From positions 682,001 to 746,000 of the forward strand of contig NZ_FPAB01000001.1 in assembly GCF_900116145.1 (NCBI RefSeq): a stretch of DNA of 64,000 nt. Direction: 5' to 3'. Within the stretch, counting starts at the first letter, position 1. Every line of letters starts with the position of its first letter. The position numbers and the translations under genes were made by a program. Below, piece after piece: positions 1-9,015 of this stretch. The stretch comes from Streptomyces harbinensis (lineage in GTDB: Bacteria > Actinomycetota > Actinomycetes > Streptomycetales > Streptomycetaceae). The notes beneath the pieces are model-generated. The model saw only the letters and a program-made list of their open reading frames with translations. It had not been told where the DNA came from and searched no databases.

Positions 1-283
1 GCGGATCGTGGAGCGCGCCGGTGCGCAGCAGGGTGCAGGTGAGCCGGTTCCGTCCGGGATCGCGTGCCACGCGCTGGGCGTCCACCTCGGGCCAGCCGGC
101 CAGGGTGCGCAGTTCGGCGCGCGGCAGCAGCCCTTCGCAGGGCAGCAGGTGTACGGCCCGGGCGGGCGGGACGGTTCCCCCGGTGGCGCTCTGCAACGCC
201 GCGAGCAGCGTCAGCAGCGCACCGAGCGCGATCCAGCGCTTCCCCGCCCCGCGCCACAACTCCCGTACCCGTACCCGTCCCAC
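1..283 (-). CDS. Secreted or membrane-anchored protein, N-terminal part only
   Basis: This reading frame enters from beyond the left edge and reads leftwards from a GTG at 283; an in-frame stop lies just upstream of it. The visible 94 residues start with a basic stretch and then a hydrophobic segment (about residues 17-33, WIALGALLTLLAAL). This looks like an uncleaved signal anchor or a signal peptide. It is followed by a Cys-containing region (PCEGLLPRAELRTLAGW and later LTCTLL) that could form a disulfide outside the cell. I do not recognise the family. Third-position G/C bias supports this frame over the plus-strand frames across the same bases. The exact start is uncertain because no clear ribosome-binding site is visible. 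Confidence 0.5.
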   Translation of the reverse strand, partial: MGRVRVRELWRGAGKRWIALGALLTLLAALQSATGGTVPPARAVHLLPCEGLLPRAELRTLAGWPEVDAQRVARDPGRNRLTCTLLRTGALHDP

Positions 284-390
284 GGCCCGCCCCCGTCACC
301 GTCCGCTGTGTTCCCCGCCTGCTCCCAGTGTGCCGCCCGCCACGGGGCAGCGGGGCACCGGGGCGGGGCCGCCCGTGTTTCGATGGGGTC

Positions 391-1206
391 ATGATCGATG
401 AAGAGCTGGCCATGAAGGTCGAGGAGGCCGTGCGGCTGGTCGCCGCCGAGGAGGTCATGCCGCGCTGGCGGCGGCTGGCGGCCGACGAGGTGGCGGTGAA
501 GACGGCGCCGCACGATCTGGTGACCGTGGCGGACCGGCGGGCGGAGGAGCGGCTGACGGAGATACTGCCCCGGCTGCTGCCGGGTTCCGTGGTGGTGGGC
601 GAGGAGGCGGTGGCGGCCGATCCGGCGACGTACGGGCGGCTGGCGGGTGACGCGCCGGTGTGGATCGTCGATCCGGTGGACGGTACGCGGCAGTTCGTGG
701 AGGGCGATCCGGGTTTCTGCACCCTGGTGGGGCTGGCGCACCGCGGGGTGCTGGAGGGGGCGTGGACGCATGCGCCGGCGCTGGGGCTCACGGCGCGTGC
801 GCGGCGCGGGGCGGGCGCGTTCCTGGACGGGGAGCGGCTGGTCGCCGGCGTGCCCGAGCCGGGCCGGCCGCTGACGGTGGCGCACGCGCATCCGCACTAC
901 ACCTCCGCCGAGCAGAAGCGGGTGCTGGCCCGGCTGCGGGTGGACGGGGTGGCGCCGCGGGAGTGCGGTTCTGCGGGTCTGGAGTATCTGCGGGTGGCGC
1001 GCGGTGAGCTGGACGCGGTGGCGTTCGACTGGGAGTCGGCCTGGGACCACGCGGCCGGGCTGCTGCTGGTGCTGGAGGCGGGGGGCGTGCACGAGACGGT
1101 GGCGGGGGTGCCGTTCGCGCTGGCCGGGGGCAACGCGCTGCCGTTCACCGCGGCGCGGGACGAGCCGACCGCGCGGCGTATTCTCTCCTTGCTGTCCGGA
1201 GCGTGA
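391..1206 (+). CDS. hisN: Inositol monophosphatase-family phosphatase, HisN-like (histidinol-phosphatase)
   Basis: A 271-residue protein of the Mg2+-dependent, Li+-sensitive phosphatase family. The metal-binding motifs are in order: GEEA near residues 70-73, DPVDGT at 94-99 and WDHAAG near the C-terminus. The length fits the family (about 260-270). In actinobacteria this branch mostly supplies histidinol-phosphate phosphatase for histidine synthesis, but inositol-1-phosphate or another small phosphate ester cannot be excluded, and no his genes are next to it. The ATG at 391 is chosen because the first conserved helix begins directly after it; longer upstream reading is Arg/Pro-rich with no family similarity. 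It is followed 61 bases later by an unrelated oxidoreductase on the same strand. Confidence 0.8.
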   Translation: MIDEELAMKVEEAVRLVAAEEVMPRWRRLAADEVAVKTAPHDLVTVADRRAEERLTEILPRLLPGSVVVGEEAVAADPATYGRLAGDAPVWIVDPVDGTRQFVEGDPGFCTLVGLAHRGVLEGAWTHAPALGLTARARRGAGAFLDGERLVAGVPEPGRPLTVAHAHPHYTSAEQKRVLARLRVDGVAPRECGSAGLEYLRVARGELDAVAFDWESAWDHAAGLLLVLEAGGVHETVAGVPFALAGGNALPFTAARDEPTARRILSLLSGA

Positions 1207-1267
1207 AGAGCGCACAGAGCGTACAGAGCGTGCGGAGCGTCAACTCATCGGCGAGGGGAGCCGTAAC

Positions 1268-2701
1268 GTGCCGACCATGCGGGACGCGGTGGTGGTGGGG
1301 GCCGGGCCGAACGGGCTGACCGCCGCCGTCGAACTGGCCCGGCGGGGGCTGTCCGTCGAGGTCTTCGAGGCGAAGGAGACGGTGGGCGGTGGCGCCCGCA
1401 CCGAGGAGCTGACGCTGCCGGGGTTCCGGCACGATCCGTGCTCGGCGGTGCATCCGATGGGCGCGGGGTCGCCGGCGTTCAAAAGGATGCCGCTGGAGCG
1501 GTACGGGCTGGAGTGGCTGCACGCCGAGCTGGCGCTGGCGCATCCGTTCCCGGACGGGAGCGCGGCCGTGCTGGCCCGGGAGGTGGGGGTGACGGCGGCG
1601 TCGTTCGGGCCGCGCGACGCGGAGGCGTACCGGCGGCTGATGGCCCCGTATCTGGGCCGGTGGGACACGCTGGCCGGGGACTTCCTCAAGGTGCCGTGGG
1701 ACGGGCTGCCGCGCGGGCCGCTGACGCTGGCGCGGTTCGGGCTGACGGGGATGCAGCCGGCGGCGTGGGTGGCGCGGGCCCGGTTCCGGGACGAGAAGGC
1801 GCGGGCGCTGTTCCACGGTCTGGCGGCGCATGTGATCTCGCCGGCCGGGACGACGCCGGCGACGGCAGCGATCGCGCTGGTGTTCGCGCTGGCGGCGCAC
1901 GAGGGCGGGTGGCCGATCGCGCGGGGCGGGTCGCAGGGAATCGTGGACGCGCTGGCCGGGTATCTGACGGCGCTGGGCGGCACGGTGCACACCGGGGTGG
2001 AGGTGCGGCGGCTGGATGAGCTGCCGCCGGCCCGGGCGTACGTCTTCGACACCTCGCCGACCGCCATGGCGCGGATCGCGGGCCTGGGGCGGGCGTATCC
2101 GCGGTTCCGGTACGGGGCCGCCTCGTTCAAGATCGACTACGCGCTGGACGGTCCGGTGCCGTGGACGGCCCCGGAGGCGCACCGGGCGGGGACGGTGCAT
2201 CTGGGCGCGACCGGCGCGGAGATCGAGACGGCGCTGCGGGCCGCCACGGTGGAGGGGCGGGCGCCGGAGGTGCCGTTCATGATCACCTCGCAGCCGACGC
2301 AGCTCGACCCGTCCCGCGCGCCGGCCGGCAAGCACGTGTTCTGGGCGTACGGGCATGTGCCCAACGGCTGGGACGGGGATCTGACGGAGGCGCTGGAGCA
2401 GCAGATCGAGCGGTTCGCGCCCGGCTTCCGGGATCTGGTGCTGGCGCGGGCGGTGGCCGGCCCGGCGGAGCTGGCCCGGCGCAACGCCAACTACGTGGGC
2501 GGGGACACCGCCTGCGGCGCGTTCAGCGGTCTGCAGACGATGTTCCGGCCGCGCCCGGCGTGGTCGCCGTACACCACCGCGCATCCGGCGGTGTTCCTGT
2601 GTTCGCAGGCCGCCTGGCCGGGGCCTGGGGTGCACGGGATGTCGGGGCACAACGCGGCGAAGGTGGTGTGGCGGCGGCTGCGGCAGCAGCGGCTGCGCTG
2701 A
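1268..2701 (+). CDS. Phytoene desaturase-like FAD-dependent oxidoreductase
   Basis: A 477-residue flavoprotein of the phytoene desaturase/amine oxidase superfamily. The N-terminal dinucleotide-binding motif [12 protein letters not shown] is at about residues 9-20 and is followed by a [18 protein letters not shown] stretch, as expected for a GxGxxG...E Rossmann fold. The C-terminal FAD-binding [13 protein letters not shown] segment is also present. The GTG at 1268 is preferred because a GAGGGGAG ribosome-binding site lies 7 bases upstream; the ATG at 1277 is the alternative. No carotenoid genes are nearby, so the substrate is unknown and a pigment role should not be assumed. Confidence 0.8.
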   Translation: MPTMRDAVVVGAGPNGLTAAVELARRGLSVEVFEAKETVGGGARTEELTLPGFRHDPCSAVHPMGAGSPAFKRMPLERYGLEWLHAELALAHPFPDGSAAVLAREVGVTAASFGPRDAEAYRRLMAPYLGRWDTLAGDFLKVPWDGLPRGPLTLARFGLTGMQPAAWVARARFRDEKARALFHGLAAHVISPAGTTPATAAIALVFALAAHEGGWPIARGGSQGIVDALAGYLTALGGTVHTGVEVRRLDELPPARAYVFDTSPTAMARIAGLGRAYPRFRYGAASFKIDYALDGPVPWTAPEAHRAGTVHLGATGAEIETALRAATVEGRAPEVPFMITSQPTQLDPSRAPAGKHVFWAYGHVPNGWDGDLTEALEQQIERFAPGFRDLVLARAVAGPAELARRNANYVGGDTACGAFSGLQTMFRPRPAWSPYTTAHPAVFLCSQAAWPGPGVHGMSGHNAAKVVWRRLRQQRLR

Positions 2702-2706
2702 GCGTA

Positions 2707-2734
2707 CGGGCGGGGCCGCGGCCGGCCCCGCCCG
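2707..2734. terminator. Bidirectional terminator hairpin between convergent genes
   Basis: A perfect inverted repeat with 12-bp arms (CGGGCGGGGCCG and its complement) around a 4-base loop. It sits 5 bases after the stop of the oxidoreductase and 16 bases before the stop of the opposing BCCT transporter gene. There is no clear U tract, which is usual in Streptomyces. Its position between two convergent stops makes a shared terminator the simplest reading. Confidence 0.75.
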
Positions 2735-2750
2735 TTCCCCGCTCCGCTGC

Positions 2751-4481
2751 TCACTCCTCCGGCGGGCGCTCGGTGTTCTCCTCCTGCCGCTCGCGCGCCT
2801 GGCCGGCGACCCGGCGCAGCCGCCAGTGCCGCGGGCCGCGGGTCTGCTCCTCGACCGCCTCCCCGACCATGGCGCGTACCGCTTCGCGGACGCCGTGCAT
2901 CGGCAGATGGCGCGGCATGCCGGCACCCGGGTCGGAGCGCAGTTCGCGCACCAGGGCCCAGCACATGGCGAGCATGACCACCACGAACGGCAGCGCCACC
3001 AGGATGGTGCCCGACCGCAGCGCGTCCAGGCCGCCCGCCACCAGCAGGACGGCGGCGACCGCGCCCATCAGCACGCCCCAGGAGACCACCAGCCAGCGGC
3101 GCGGGTGCAGGGCGCCCCGGCTGGTGAGCGAGCCCATCACCAGGGAGGCGGAGTCGGCGCTGGTGATGAAGTACAGCATCACCAGGATCATGGCGACGAA
3201 CGCGGTGACGGTGCCGAGCGGCAGCGCGTCGAGCAGCGCGAACATGGCGGCTTCCTCGCCCTCGCGGGTGACCTCGCCGGTGAGGTCGGCGCCGCCGGTG
3301 GCGTCGATGCGCAGGGCGCTGCCGCCCATGATGGAGAACCAGATGATGGAGGCGCCGGAGGGGATGAGCAGCACGCCGATGAGGAATTCCCGGATGCTGC
3401 GGCCCCGGGAGATGCGGGCGATGAAGGTGCCGACGAACGGGGCCCAGGACATCCACCAGGCCCAGTAGAAGATGGTCCAGGTGCCCAGCCAGTCCTCGCT
3501 GCCGAAGGCGCCGGTGCGGGTGGAGAGCACCATGATGTCTTCGAGGTAGTTGCCGACCCCGGCCGGGATGGCGCCCAGGATGTACACGGTGGGGCCGACC
3601 GCGAAGATGAACAGGGCCAGGCTGATGGCCAGCACGATGTTGATGTTGCTGAGCCATTTGACGCCCTTGTGCAGGCCGCTGAAGGCGGAGATGACGAAGG
3701 CGCTGCCGAGCGCGGCGATGATGATCAGCTGGAGGGCGCGGGAGTCGTCGAGGTCGGTGGTGATGTTCAGGCCCCGGGACACCTGGAGCGCGCCCAGGCC
3801 GAGGCTGGTGGCGGTGCCGAACACGGTGGCGAAGACGGCGAGCAGGTCGATGAGCCGGCCGGGCCAGCCGGCGCTCAGCCGTTCGCCGATGAGCGGGACG
3901 AAGACGGCGCTGATCCGGTTGCCGCGCGCCTTGCGGAAGGTGGCGTAGGCGAGGCCGAGTCCGGCGATGCCGTAGATGGCCCAGGGGTGCAGCGTCCAGT
4001 GGAAGAAGGAGAATTCGAGCGCGGTGCGGGCCGCTTCGTCGCTGCCGGGTTCGATGTCGCCGAACGGGGGCGGGGAGGCGAAGTGCAGCAGGGGTTCGCC
4101 GACGCCGAAGAACATCAGCCCGATGCCCATGCCGGCGGCGAACATCATCGCGATCCAGGAGAGCGAGGAGAACTCCGGCTCGTCGTCGTCGCGTCCGAGC
4201 CGGATACGGCCGAAGCGGCTGAACGCGATGACCAGGCAGGCCACCACGAAGACGTTGCCGGCGATGATGAACAGCCAGGAGAAGTTGCCCAGCACCCAGT
4301 TGAGGGCGTGGTCGGTGACGGAGGAGAAGTTGTCCTTGCCGAACGCCGCCCAGGCCACCACGCCGAGGACGGCGGCCATGCCGATGGCGATGACCGTGGC
4401 ATCGGGTGACGGGTCGGGGCGGTGCGGCGACCCGGTCCCGGTGTCGGGGGGCTCGGGAGGGGCGGTCGCATCCGTGGTCAT
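2751..4481 (-). CDS. BCCT-family transporter (glycine betaine/choline/carnitine)
   Basis: A 576-residue membrane protein with the usual twelve hydrophobic segments. It carries the family's Trp-rich signature around FYWAWWMSWAPFVG, followed by ARISRGRSIREF. Proteins of this family carry quaternary-ammonium osmolytes into the cell with Na+ or H+ symport. The N-terminal 25 residues are Pro/Asp-rich and cytoplasmic, and the last 60 are charged; in related osmosensors such tails sense osmotic stress. A 17-bp palindrome covers the ATG itself and no Shine-Dalgarno sequence is visible, so initiation may be leaderless or structurally controlled. The gene is not in an operon with a choline oxidation pathway, so the substrate is not fixed by context. 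Confidence 0.9.
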   Translation of the reverse strand: MTTDATAPPEPPDTGTGSPHRPDPSPDATVIAIGMAAVLGVVAWAAFGKDNFSSVTDHALNWVLGNFSWLFIIAGNVFVVACLVIAFSRFGRIRLGRDDDEPEFSSLSWIAMMFAAGMGIGLMFFGVGEPLLHFASPPPFGDIEPGSDEAARTALEFSFFHWTLHPWAIYGIAGLGLAYATFRKARGNRISAVFVPLIGERLSAGWPGRLIDLLAVFATVFGTATSLGLGALQVSRGLNITTDLDDSRALQLIIIAALGSAFVISAFSGLHKGVKWLSNINIVLAISLALFIFAVGPTVYILGAIPAGVGNYLEDIMVLSTRTGAFGSEDWLGTWTIFYWAWWMSWAPFVGTFIARISRGRSIREFLIGVLLIPSGASIIWFSIMGGSALRIDATGGADLTGEVTREGEEAAMFALLDALPLGTVTAFVAMILVMLYFITSADSASLVMGSLTSRGALHPRRWLVVSWGVLMGAVAAVLLVAGGLDALRSGTILVALPFVVVMLAMCWALVRELRSDPGAGMPRHLPMHGVREAVRAMVGEAVEEQTRGPRHWRLRRVAGQARERQEENTERPPEE

Positions 4482-4495
4482 AGTGCACCACTATG
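4479..4495. promoter_or_regulatory. 17-bp perfect palindrome covering the BCCT start codon
   Basis: CATAGTG-CAC-CACTATG has 7-bp arms and a 3-base centre. Its left arm contains the transporter's start codon read on the minus strand. An 8-bp direct repeat (GTTCGGCG at 4510-4517 and 4520-4527) lies just upstream of the gene. Either a repressor operator over a leaderless start or an mRNA hairpin hiding the ATG is possible; sequence alone does not decide. Confidence 0.4.
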
Positions 4496-4649
4496 GGACG
4501 CATCTCCCCGTTCGGCGGGGTTCGGCGCGCCGCGATGTGAGCGGCGCGGCAGCCGGAAGGCATGGCCTCCGGCGGCGGGCGGCGGGTAGGGTCGCCCGGG
4601 CATGACTGCCTGGACACATGCAACGAAGCGACCACAACAGGGGCAGACC

Positions 4650-5768
4650 ATGGGTCAGACGGCGCGCGTACTCATCGCCGCGGACAAGTTCAAGGGGTCA
4701 CTCACCGCAGCGGAGGTCGCCGCCCATGTCACGGCGGGCCTGCACCGGGTCCGTCCGGAGGTGGCGGTGGAGGCCCTGCCGGTGGCCGACGGGGGCGACG
4801 GTACGGTCGCGGCGGCGGTGGAGGCCGGTTTCACCCTCCACGAGCGGGAGGTGACGGGGCCGCTGGGCGCCCCGGTCACCGCCGGATTCGCGGTACGCGG
4901 CGGGACCGCGATCGTGGAGATGGCGGAGGCGTCGGGGCTGCGGCACCTGCCGCCGGGGGTGTTCGCGCCGCTGACCGCGACCACCTACGGCACCGGCGAA
5001 CTGCTGCGCGCCGCGCTGGAGACGGGCGCGCGCACCATCGTGCTCGGGGTGGGCGGCTCGGCCACCACCGACGGCGGCGCCGGCATGCTGGCGGCGCTGG
5101 GGGCGCGGCTGCTGGACGAGGACGGCGACCCGCTGCCGCACGGGGGCGGCCCGCTGCGGGAACTGGTGAGCGCCGACCTGACCGGCCTCGACCCGCGGTG
5201 GAAGGACACCGAGGTCATCCTGGCCGGCGATGTGAACAACCCGCTGACCGGCCCGCAGGGCGCGGCGGCGGTCTACGGCCCGCAGAAGGGCGCCGATCCG
5301 CAGGACGTCGCGGCACTGGACGCGGCGCTGAGCCACTTCGCCGGGGTGCTGGGCCGCACCGATCTGGCCGCCGCCCCGGGCGCGGGCGCGGCGGGCGGCG
5401 TCGGCTTCGGCGCGCTGGTCGGGCTGAACGCGGTCTTCCGGCCCGGGATCGAGGTGCTGCTCGATGTGCTGGGCTTCGCGCCGGCGCTGGAGCGGGCGAC
5501 GCTGGTGATCACGGGCGAGGGCTCGCTGGACGCGCAGACCCTGCACGGCAAGGCCCCGGCGGGCGTGGCGGCGGCCTCCCGCGCGGCCGGCCGCAAGGTG
5601 GTCGCGGTCTGCGGCCGGCTGGCCATCGACAGCGGCACCCTGCGCACGGCGGGCATCGAGCGCGCGTACCCCCTGTCCGCGCTGGAACCGGACCCGGCCA
5701 CCTCGATGCGCAACGCGGGCCCGCTGCTGGAGCGCGCGGCGGAGGAACTGGCCCGCGATCACCTGTAG
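4650..5768 (+). CDS. Glycerate kinase (GlxK/GarK family)
   Basis: A 372-residue kinase that phosphorylates D-glycerate with ATP, feeding the end products of glyoxylate or sugar-acid breakdown into glycolysis. Family marks are the N-terminal ADKFKGSLTA loop, VADGGDGT near residues 48-55, TYGTGEL, the GGSATTDGGAGML glycine-rich stretch around residue 135, and ITGEGSLDAQT near the C-terminus. The ATG at 4650 follows an AGGGGCAG ribosome-binding site; an upstream in-frame start at 4602 lacks this and adds unrelated residues. It stands alone between a divergent transporter and a convergent membrane-protein gene. Glyoxylate produced by the allantoin genes further along could reach it through tartronate semialdehyde, but that link is inference. 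Confidence 0.9.
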   Translation: MGQTARVLIAADKFKGSLTAAEVAAHVTAGLHRVRPEVAVEALPVADGGDGTVAAAVEAGFTLHEREVTGPLGAPVTAGFAVRGGTAIVEMAEASGLRHLPPGVFAPLTATTYGTGELLRAALETGARTIVLGVGGSATTDGGAGMLAALGARLLDEDGDPLPHGGGPLRELVSADLTGLDPRWKDTEVILAGDVNNPLTGPQGAAAVYGPQKGADPQDVAALDAALSHFAGVLGRTDLAAAPGAGAAGGVGFGALVGLNAVFRPGIEVLLDVLGFAPALERATLVITGEGSLDAQTLHGKAPAGVAAASRAAGRKVVAVCGRLAIDSGTLRTAGIERAYPLSALEPDPATSMRNAGPLLERAAEELARDHL

Positions 5769-5799
5769 GCCGGCCCGGATCGGCCGCCGCGCGCCGGAG

Positions 5800-6387
5800 T
5801 CAGCCGGACCGTACCCGCCCCCGGCGGGGGAGCAGCGCGAGACCGGCCGCGAACACCGCGGCCGACACCGCCCAGGCCCCCTCGTCCCCGGGCGGCAGCA
5901 GGACCACCGTCCAGGGGTGCGGGTAGCCGGCGTGGCCGTACCCGAGGAGGGTGACCAGGACCAGCCACACCACGGGTGCGGCCCCGGCCACGCGGTCGTC
6001 GGCGAGGCCGCGGACCAGCAGCATCAGGCCGCACAGGAACAGCAGGGTGCGGCCGGTGGCGGCCAGGGTCGGGGTGTCCAGCCACTGCGCGAGGGCACGT
6101 CCGAGCGGTACGGCCGGCGCGACCACGGCGACGGCCAGCGCCAGGTCGTAACGCCAGGTCCGCCGCACCCCGGTGTGTTCCTGGTCGGGCAGGCCCCGGC
6201 CGAGGCAGTGCAGCAGCCCGAGCACCACCAGCAGGGGGACCAACAGCGACAGCACGGTGGCGGGCGATCCGCCGGAGACCGCCGGCAGCGAGGCCGAACG
6301 GTCGTCCAGGATCACCAGCGCGAGCACGTACGCCGGGACGATGAGGCCGAGCAGCCACAGCTGCCGGGCCGTGGCCCACAGGATCAC
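5800..6387 (-). CDS. Small multi-spanning membrane protein, third gene of the ABC operon
   Basis: A 195-residue hydrophobic protein with about five or six membrane segments and a short basic C-terminus. I do not recognise a family. It starts at GTG 6387, which overlaps the stop codon of the upstream membrane gene in a GTGA arrangement, so the two are translationally coupled. A longer ATG start at 6438 would run into the upstream gene and gives no hydrophobic N-terminus. By position it is an accessory membrane subunit of the ABC exporter encoded upstream, or a co-regulated envelope protein. Confidence 0.65.
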   Translation of the reverse strand: MILWATARQLWLLGLIVPAYVLALVILDDRSASLPAVSGGSPATVLSLLVPLLVVLGLLHCLGRGLPDQEHTGVRRTWRYDLALAVAVVAPAVPLGRALAQWLDTPTLAATGRTLLFLCGLMLLVRGLADDRVAGAAPVVWLVLVTLLGYGHAGYPHPWTVVLLPPGDEGAWAVSAAVFAAGLALLPRRGRVRSG

Positions 6388-7619
6388 AGGACCTCCGGCC
6401 GGCAGACGGTCAGCGGTTCCTCGATGCTCCGGAACCACTCCTGCTGCTCGGCGACCGGCAGGGCCCGGATCTCCTCGGCGGCGCGCAGGTGTTCGTCGTG
6501 GCGGTTGAACGTCTCCGGCTCACCGGCGGTGAGCCACAGCCAGGCGCGGGCCGTGCTCTCCAGATCCCAGTCCGTCGTCGTGGCGAACGAACACGGCGGG
6601 TGCCAGGGCAGCGGGCTGAAGGCGATCGACTCCCGGTGCTGTCCTTCGGTCAGTGTGGGGTCGCTGTAAAAGAGCCAGCTGTTCTCGGGCAGGGGCGCCC
6701 GGTCGGACTGCATCACGATCCGTTCCGGCACGGTGAACCCGGCGGCGGCCAGCAGCGGGATCACTTCGTCCGCGGCCTCCCGTGCGCCGGGCAGCGCGGC
6801 GCGGTATTCGGGCGGCACGCAGACGGCGGGTGCTTCGCCGGCGCACACGGGGGTGAAGGCGCGCGGTACCGTCCTGGGCTCGTACTCCCAGTCCGCGACG
6901 ATGGCGTACGCGCCGAGGGCGGCGGCGGTGACGCAGCCCGCCGCGGCCAGGACCCGGACCGCCACCTGCCGCAGCAGCGGGGCGACGGCCGCCATGGTGC
7001 CGGCGACGAGGCCGAGGGCGAGCAGGCCGGGGGCGGCCCAGCTGCCGACGGCGAAGGTTTCCGTGACCTGGACCGAGCCGGTGGGCAGGCCGTTGAGGTA
7101 GCGCAGCGGGGGCTCCATCGTGGCGGGCATGCCCATCCACAGATAGCTCGCCAGCAGCATCAGCGGGGCGGAGAGGAGGCCCGGCAGCAGGCTGCCGAGC
7201 AGGAAGCCGACCGCGCTGTGGGAGACGAGGACGAGGACGCCGGTGAGCAGCATGGGCACACCGGCGAGGTCGGGCACCGCGCGCAGTTCCACCCAGGCGG
7301 ACGCCAGCGAGGTGAGCAGCCCGGCGGCGCCCAGGAGGGCCACCGGGGCCAGGGCGTTGGCGGCGACCGCGTACCGTCCGCGGCCGTGCGGGAGCCGCCA
7401 GATCCCGGCCCGCCGCAGCCGCCACGCCTCCCAGGCCGCGCAGCCGGCGCAGGCCGCGGCGGGGACGAAGAGGGCTTCCAGCGCGGAATTGGCCGCCGCG
7501 GCTCCGTAGCCCTCGACGGCGAACCGGGTGCGGTCCTCCGTCATCACCCAGGAGACCACCAGGGTCGGCAGCAGCACCCAGGCGACGCTGGAGACGCGCA
7601 GTGAGGTCAGGAAGCCCAT
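6384..7619 (-). CDS. ABC-2 type exporter membrane protein
   Basis: A 411-residue protein with six or so hydrophobic segments in its first 280 residues and a soluble, Cys/Pro-containing region of about 130 residues at the C-terminus (FTPVCAGEAPAVCVPPEYR and onward). This arrangement suits a permease half with an extracytoplasmic tail. It overlaps the end of the ATP-binding gene by 13 bases, so the two form one transporter. It is likely an efflux or membrane-remodelling pump rather than an importer because no binding protein accompanies it. The extracytoplasmic tail is unusual for plain ABC-2 permeases. The substrate is unknown. Confidence 0.7.
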   Translation of the reverse strand: MGFLTSLRVSSVAWVLLPTLVVSWVMTEDRTRFAVEGYGAAAANSALEALFVPAAACAGCAAWEAWRLRRAGIWRLPHGRGRYAVAANALAPVALLGAAGLLTSLASAWVELRAVPDLAGVPMLLTGVLVLVSHSAVGFLLGSLLPGLLSAPLMLLASYLWMGMPATMEPPLRYLNGLPTGSVQVTETFAVGSWAAPGLLALGLVAGTMAAVAPLLRQVAVRVLAAAGCVTAAALGAYAIVADWEYEPRTVPRAFTPVCAGEAPAVCVPPEYRAALPGAREAADEVIPLLAAAGFTVPERIVMQSDRAPLPENSWLFYSDPTLTEGQHRESIAFSPLPWHPPCSFATTTDWDLESTARAWLWLTAGEPETFNRHDEHLRAAEEIRALPVAEQQEWFRSIEEPLTVCRPEVL

Positions 7620-8362
7620 GCCGCCTCCGGTCCGGTGAGCGCGTGGAAGGCTTCCTCGGCGCGGCGCGTCTCGGGGGTGCCGGCGGGGGCGTGGTCGAGG
7701 AAGTCGGCGACGGGGCCGGTGAACATGATCTGCCCGCCGTCCAGAACGACGACGTGCTCGAAGTCGGTTTCGACGTCCGCCACGTCGTGGGTGGAGACGA
7801 TGGCGTGCACGTGCGGCGGCAGCTGGTCGAGGGCGTCCTGGAAGACCCGGCGCTGGCGCAGGTCGAGGCCGGCGGTGGGTTCGTCCAGCAGCAGGACCTC
7901 GGCGTCGTGGACGAGTGCCTGGGCGATGGCGACGCGGCGCAGCTGTCCGCCGGAGAGCTGGGTGGCCCGGTGGTCGGCGAACTCCTCCATCTCCACCTGG
8001 GCCAGGGCCTGGAGCGCCTGGCGCCGGGCGTCGCCGCGGCGCATGCCCTTGAGCCAGCCGGCGTAGGCGACCTGTTCGCGGACGGTCAGTCCGGGCACCG
8101 GGTGGACCTGCTGGGGCAGCCACGCGACCCGGCGCCGGTAGGCGCGCAGATCGGAGCGGCGGTCGGTACGCAGTGTGCCGTGGCTGACGTGGCCGGTGGC
8201 GGGGGTGCGGACGGTGGCGGCGAGGGAGAGCACGGTGCTCTTGCCCGCTCCGTTGACGCCCAGGAAGACCGTGCGACCCGTCGGGAAGGTGAAGGTGAGG
8301 TCATGGAGAACGGGGCGGTTCCTGCGGTAGCCGAAGGAGCAGCCCTGAAAGGTGATCGGCAT
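7607..8362 (-). CDS. ABC transporter ATP-binding protein
   Basis: A 251-residue ATPase. Walker A is GVNGAGKST (residues about 35-43), the ABC signature LSGGQLRRVAIAQAL lies near residue 135, Walker B is VLLLDEPTAGLD, and the switch His occurs in VSTHD. The short length and the architecture match ABC-2 exporter ATPases. It is the first gene of a three-gene minus-strand operon with two membrane proteins. A 22-bp near-palindrome 7 bases upstream of its ATG suggests direct repression of the operon by a regulator that is not encoded next to it. Confidence 0.85.
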   Translation of the reverse strand: MPITFQGCSFGYRRNRPVLHDLTFTFPTGRTVFLGVNGAGKSTVLSLAATVRTPATGHVSHGTLRTDRRSDLRAYRRRVAWLPQQVHPVPGLTVREQVAYAGWLKGMRRGDARRQALQALAQVEMEEFADHRATQLSGGQLRRVAIAQALVHDAEVLLLDEPTAGLDLRQRRVFQDALDQLPPHVHAIVSTHDVADVETDFEHVVVLDGGQIMFTGPVADFLDHAPAGTPETRRAEEAFHALTGPEAAWAS

Positions 8363-8369
8363 GATCCGC

Positions 8370-8391
8370 TGACCTTATGATCATCCGGTCA
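8370..8391. promoter_or_regulatory. Candidate operator upstream of the ABC exporter operon
   Basis: A 22-bp near-perfect palindrome: TGACC, two bases, ATGATCAT, two bases, GGTCA. Only the two flanking dinucleotides break the symmetry. It lies between the ATPase start and the next gene, where the promoter must be. The size and spacing suit a dimeric GntR or MarR-type repressor. No such regulator gene is adjacent. Confidence 0.45.
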
Positions 8392-8466
8392 TCACTTCAA
8401 CACGGGCTGATCACAAGGGAGTTGACCACGTGAACGACCGGCGTGCCGGCCGTGGCGCCCGGCGCG

Positions 8467-9015
8467 TCAGGGCTCGGTCGTGGAGACCACGTACACCCGG
8501 GGGTTCTCCTCCTTGGTGATGTCCACCGTGATCGTCACCTGGGGGGCCGAGGCGTCGCCGGGGACGACCGTGCTGGCGTAGGTGCGTTCCGGGTCGTCGA
8601 AGGACCAGCCGATCACGTCCGCCTGGCTGGGGGCGATGGCGATGGTGCCCTCCTCCAGGGCCGCGCGTTCGGTGCCGGCCTCCTCCAGGAAGACCGCCAG
8701 CTGGCCGGGGGTGGTGCGGAACTGCACGTACATCGTGCTGCGCTGCCAGGCGTTGGTCTCGTAGTAGCCGACGTAGGTGGAGCCGTCCGGGATGGGGATG
8801 TCGTAGATGCGGCGCTGCACCTTGCTGGGCCACTCGTAGATCAGGGCCCGGGCCGAGGCGGAGCGCGCCTTGTCCTCGCCGCTCTCCCGGCTCTGCCACG
8901 CCGACATCGCCAGATAGCCGGCCGGGATCGCGATCAGCAGCACCACCACGATCGCCGCCAGCCAGCGGTGCCGGGGGCGGTGCGGCGGGCGCTCGGTGTC
9001 CGGGGCCGTGCTCAT
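8467..9015 (-). CDS. Single-span membrane protein ending the sugar ABC-ROK operon
   Basis: A 182-residue protein with a short Pro/Arg-rich N-terminus, one strongly hydrophobic segment (about residues 19-40, AAIVVVLLIAIPAGYLAMSA) and a soluble domain of about 140 residues predicted outside the cell. The soluble part has no cysteines and no motif I recognise. Its ATG overlaps the stop of the ROK kinase gene (ATGA), so it is the last gene of the five-gene operon that starts at 13096. It may assist the sugar transporter at the membrane, but this rests only on position. Confidence 0.65.
   Translation of the reverse strand: MSTAPDTERPPHRPRHRWLAAIVVVLLIAIPAGYLAMSAWQSRESGEDKARSASARALIYEWPSKVQRRIYDIPIPDGSTYVGYYETNAWQRSTMYVQFRTTPGQLAVFLEEAGTERAALEEGTIAIAPSQADVIGWSFDDPERTYASTVVPGDASAPQVTITVDITKEENPRVYVVSTTEP

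Noticed and set aside
1145..2926. 593-codon minus-strand ORF opposite the oxidoreductase gene
   Set aside because: It is the G+C-rich shadow of real coding DNA: Arg/Pro/His-rich, no domain, no ribosome-binding site, and it crosses the terminator and two genes.
2826..4409. 527-codon plus-strand ORF opposite the BCCT gene
   Set aside because: The composition (Gly/Ala/Asp/His) is that of an antisense frame and no start signal is present.
8430..8490. Possible plus-strand gene starting at the GTG after AAGGGAG at about 8415
   Set aside because: The frame is Arg-rich and stops within about 20 codons inside the opposing gene. No regulator domain appears.
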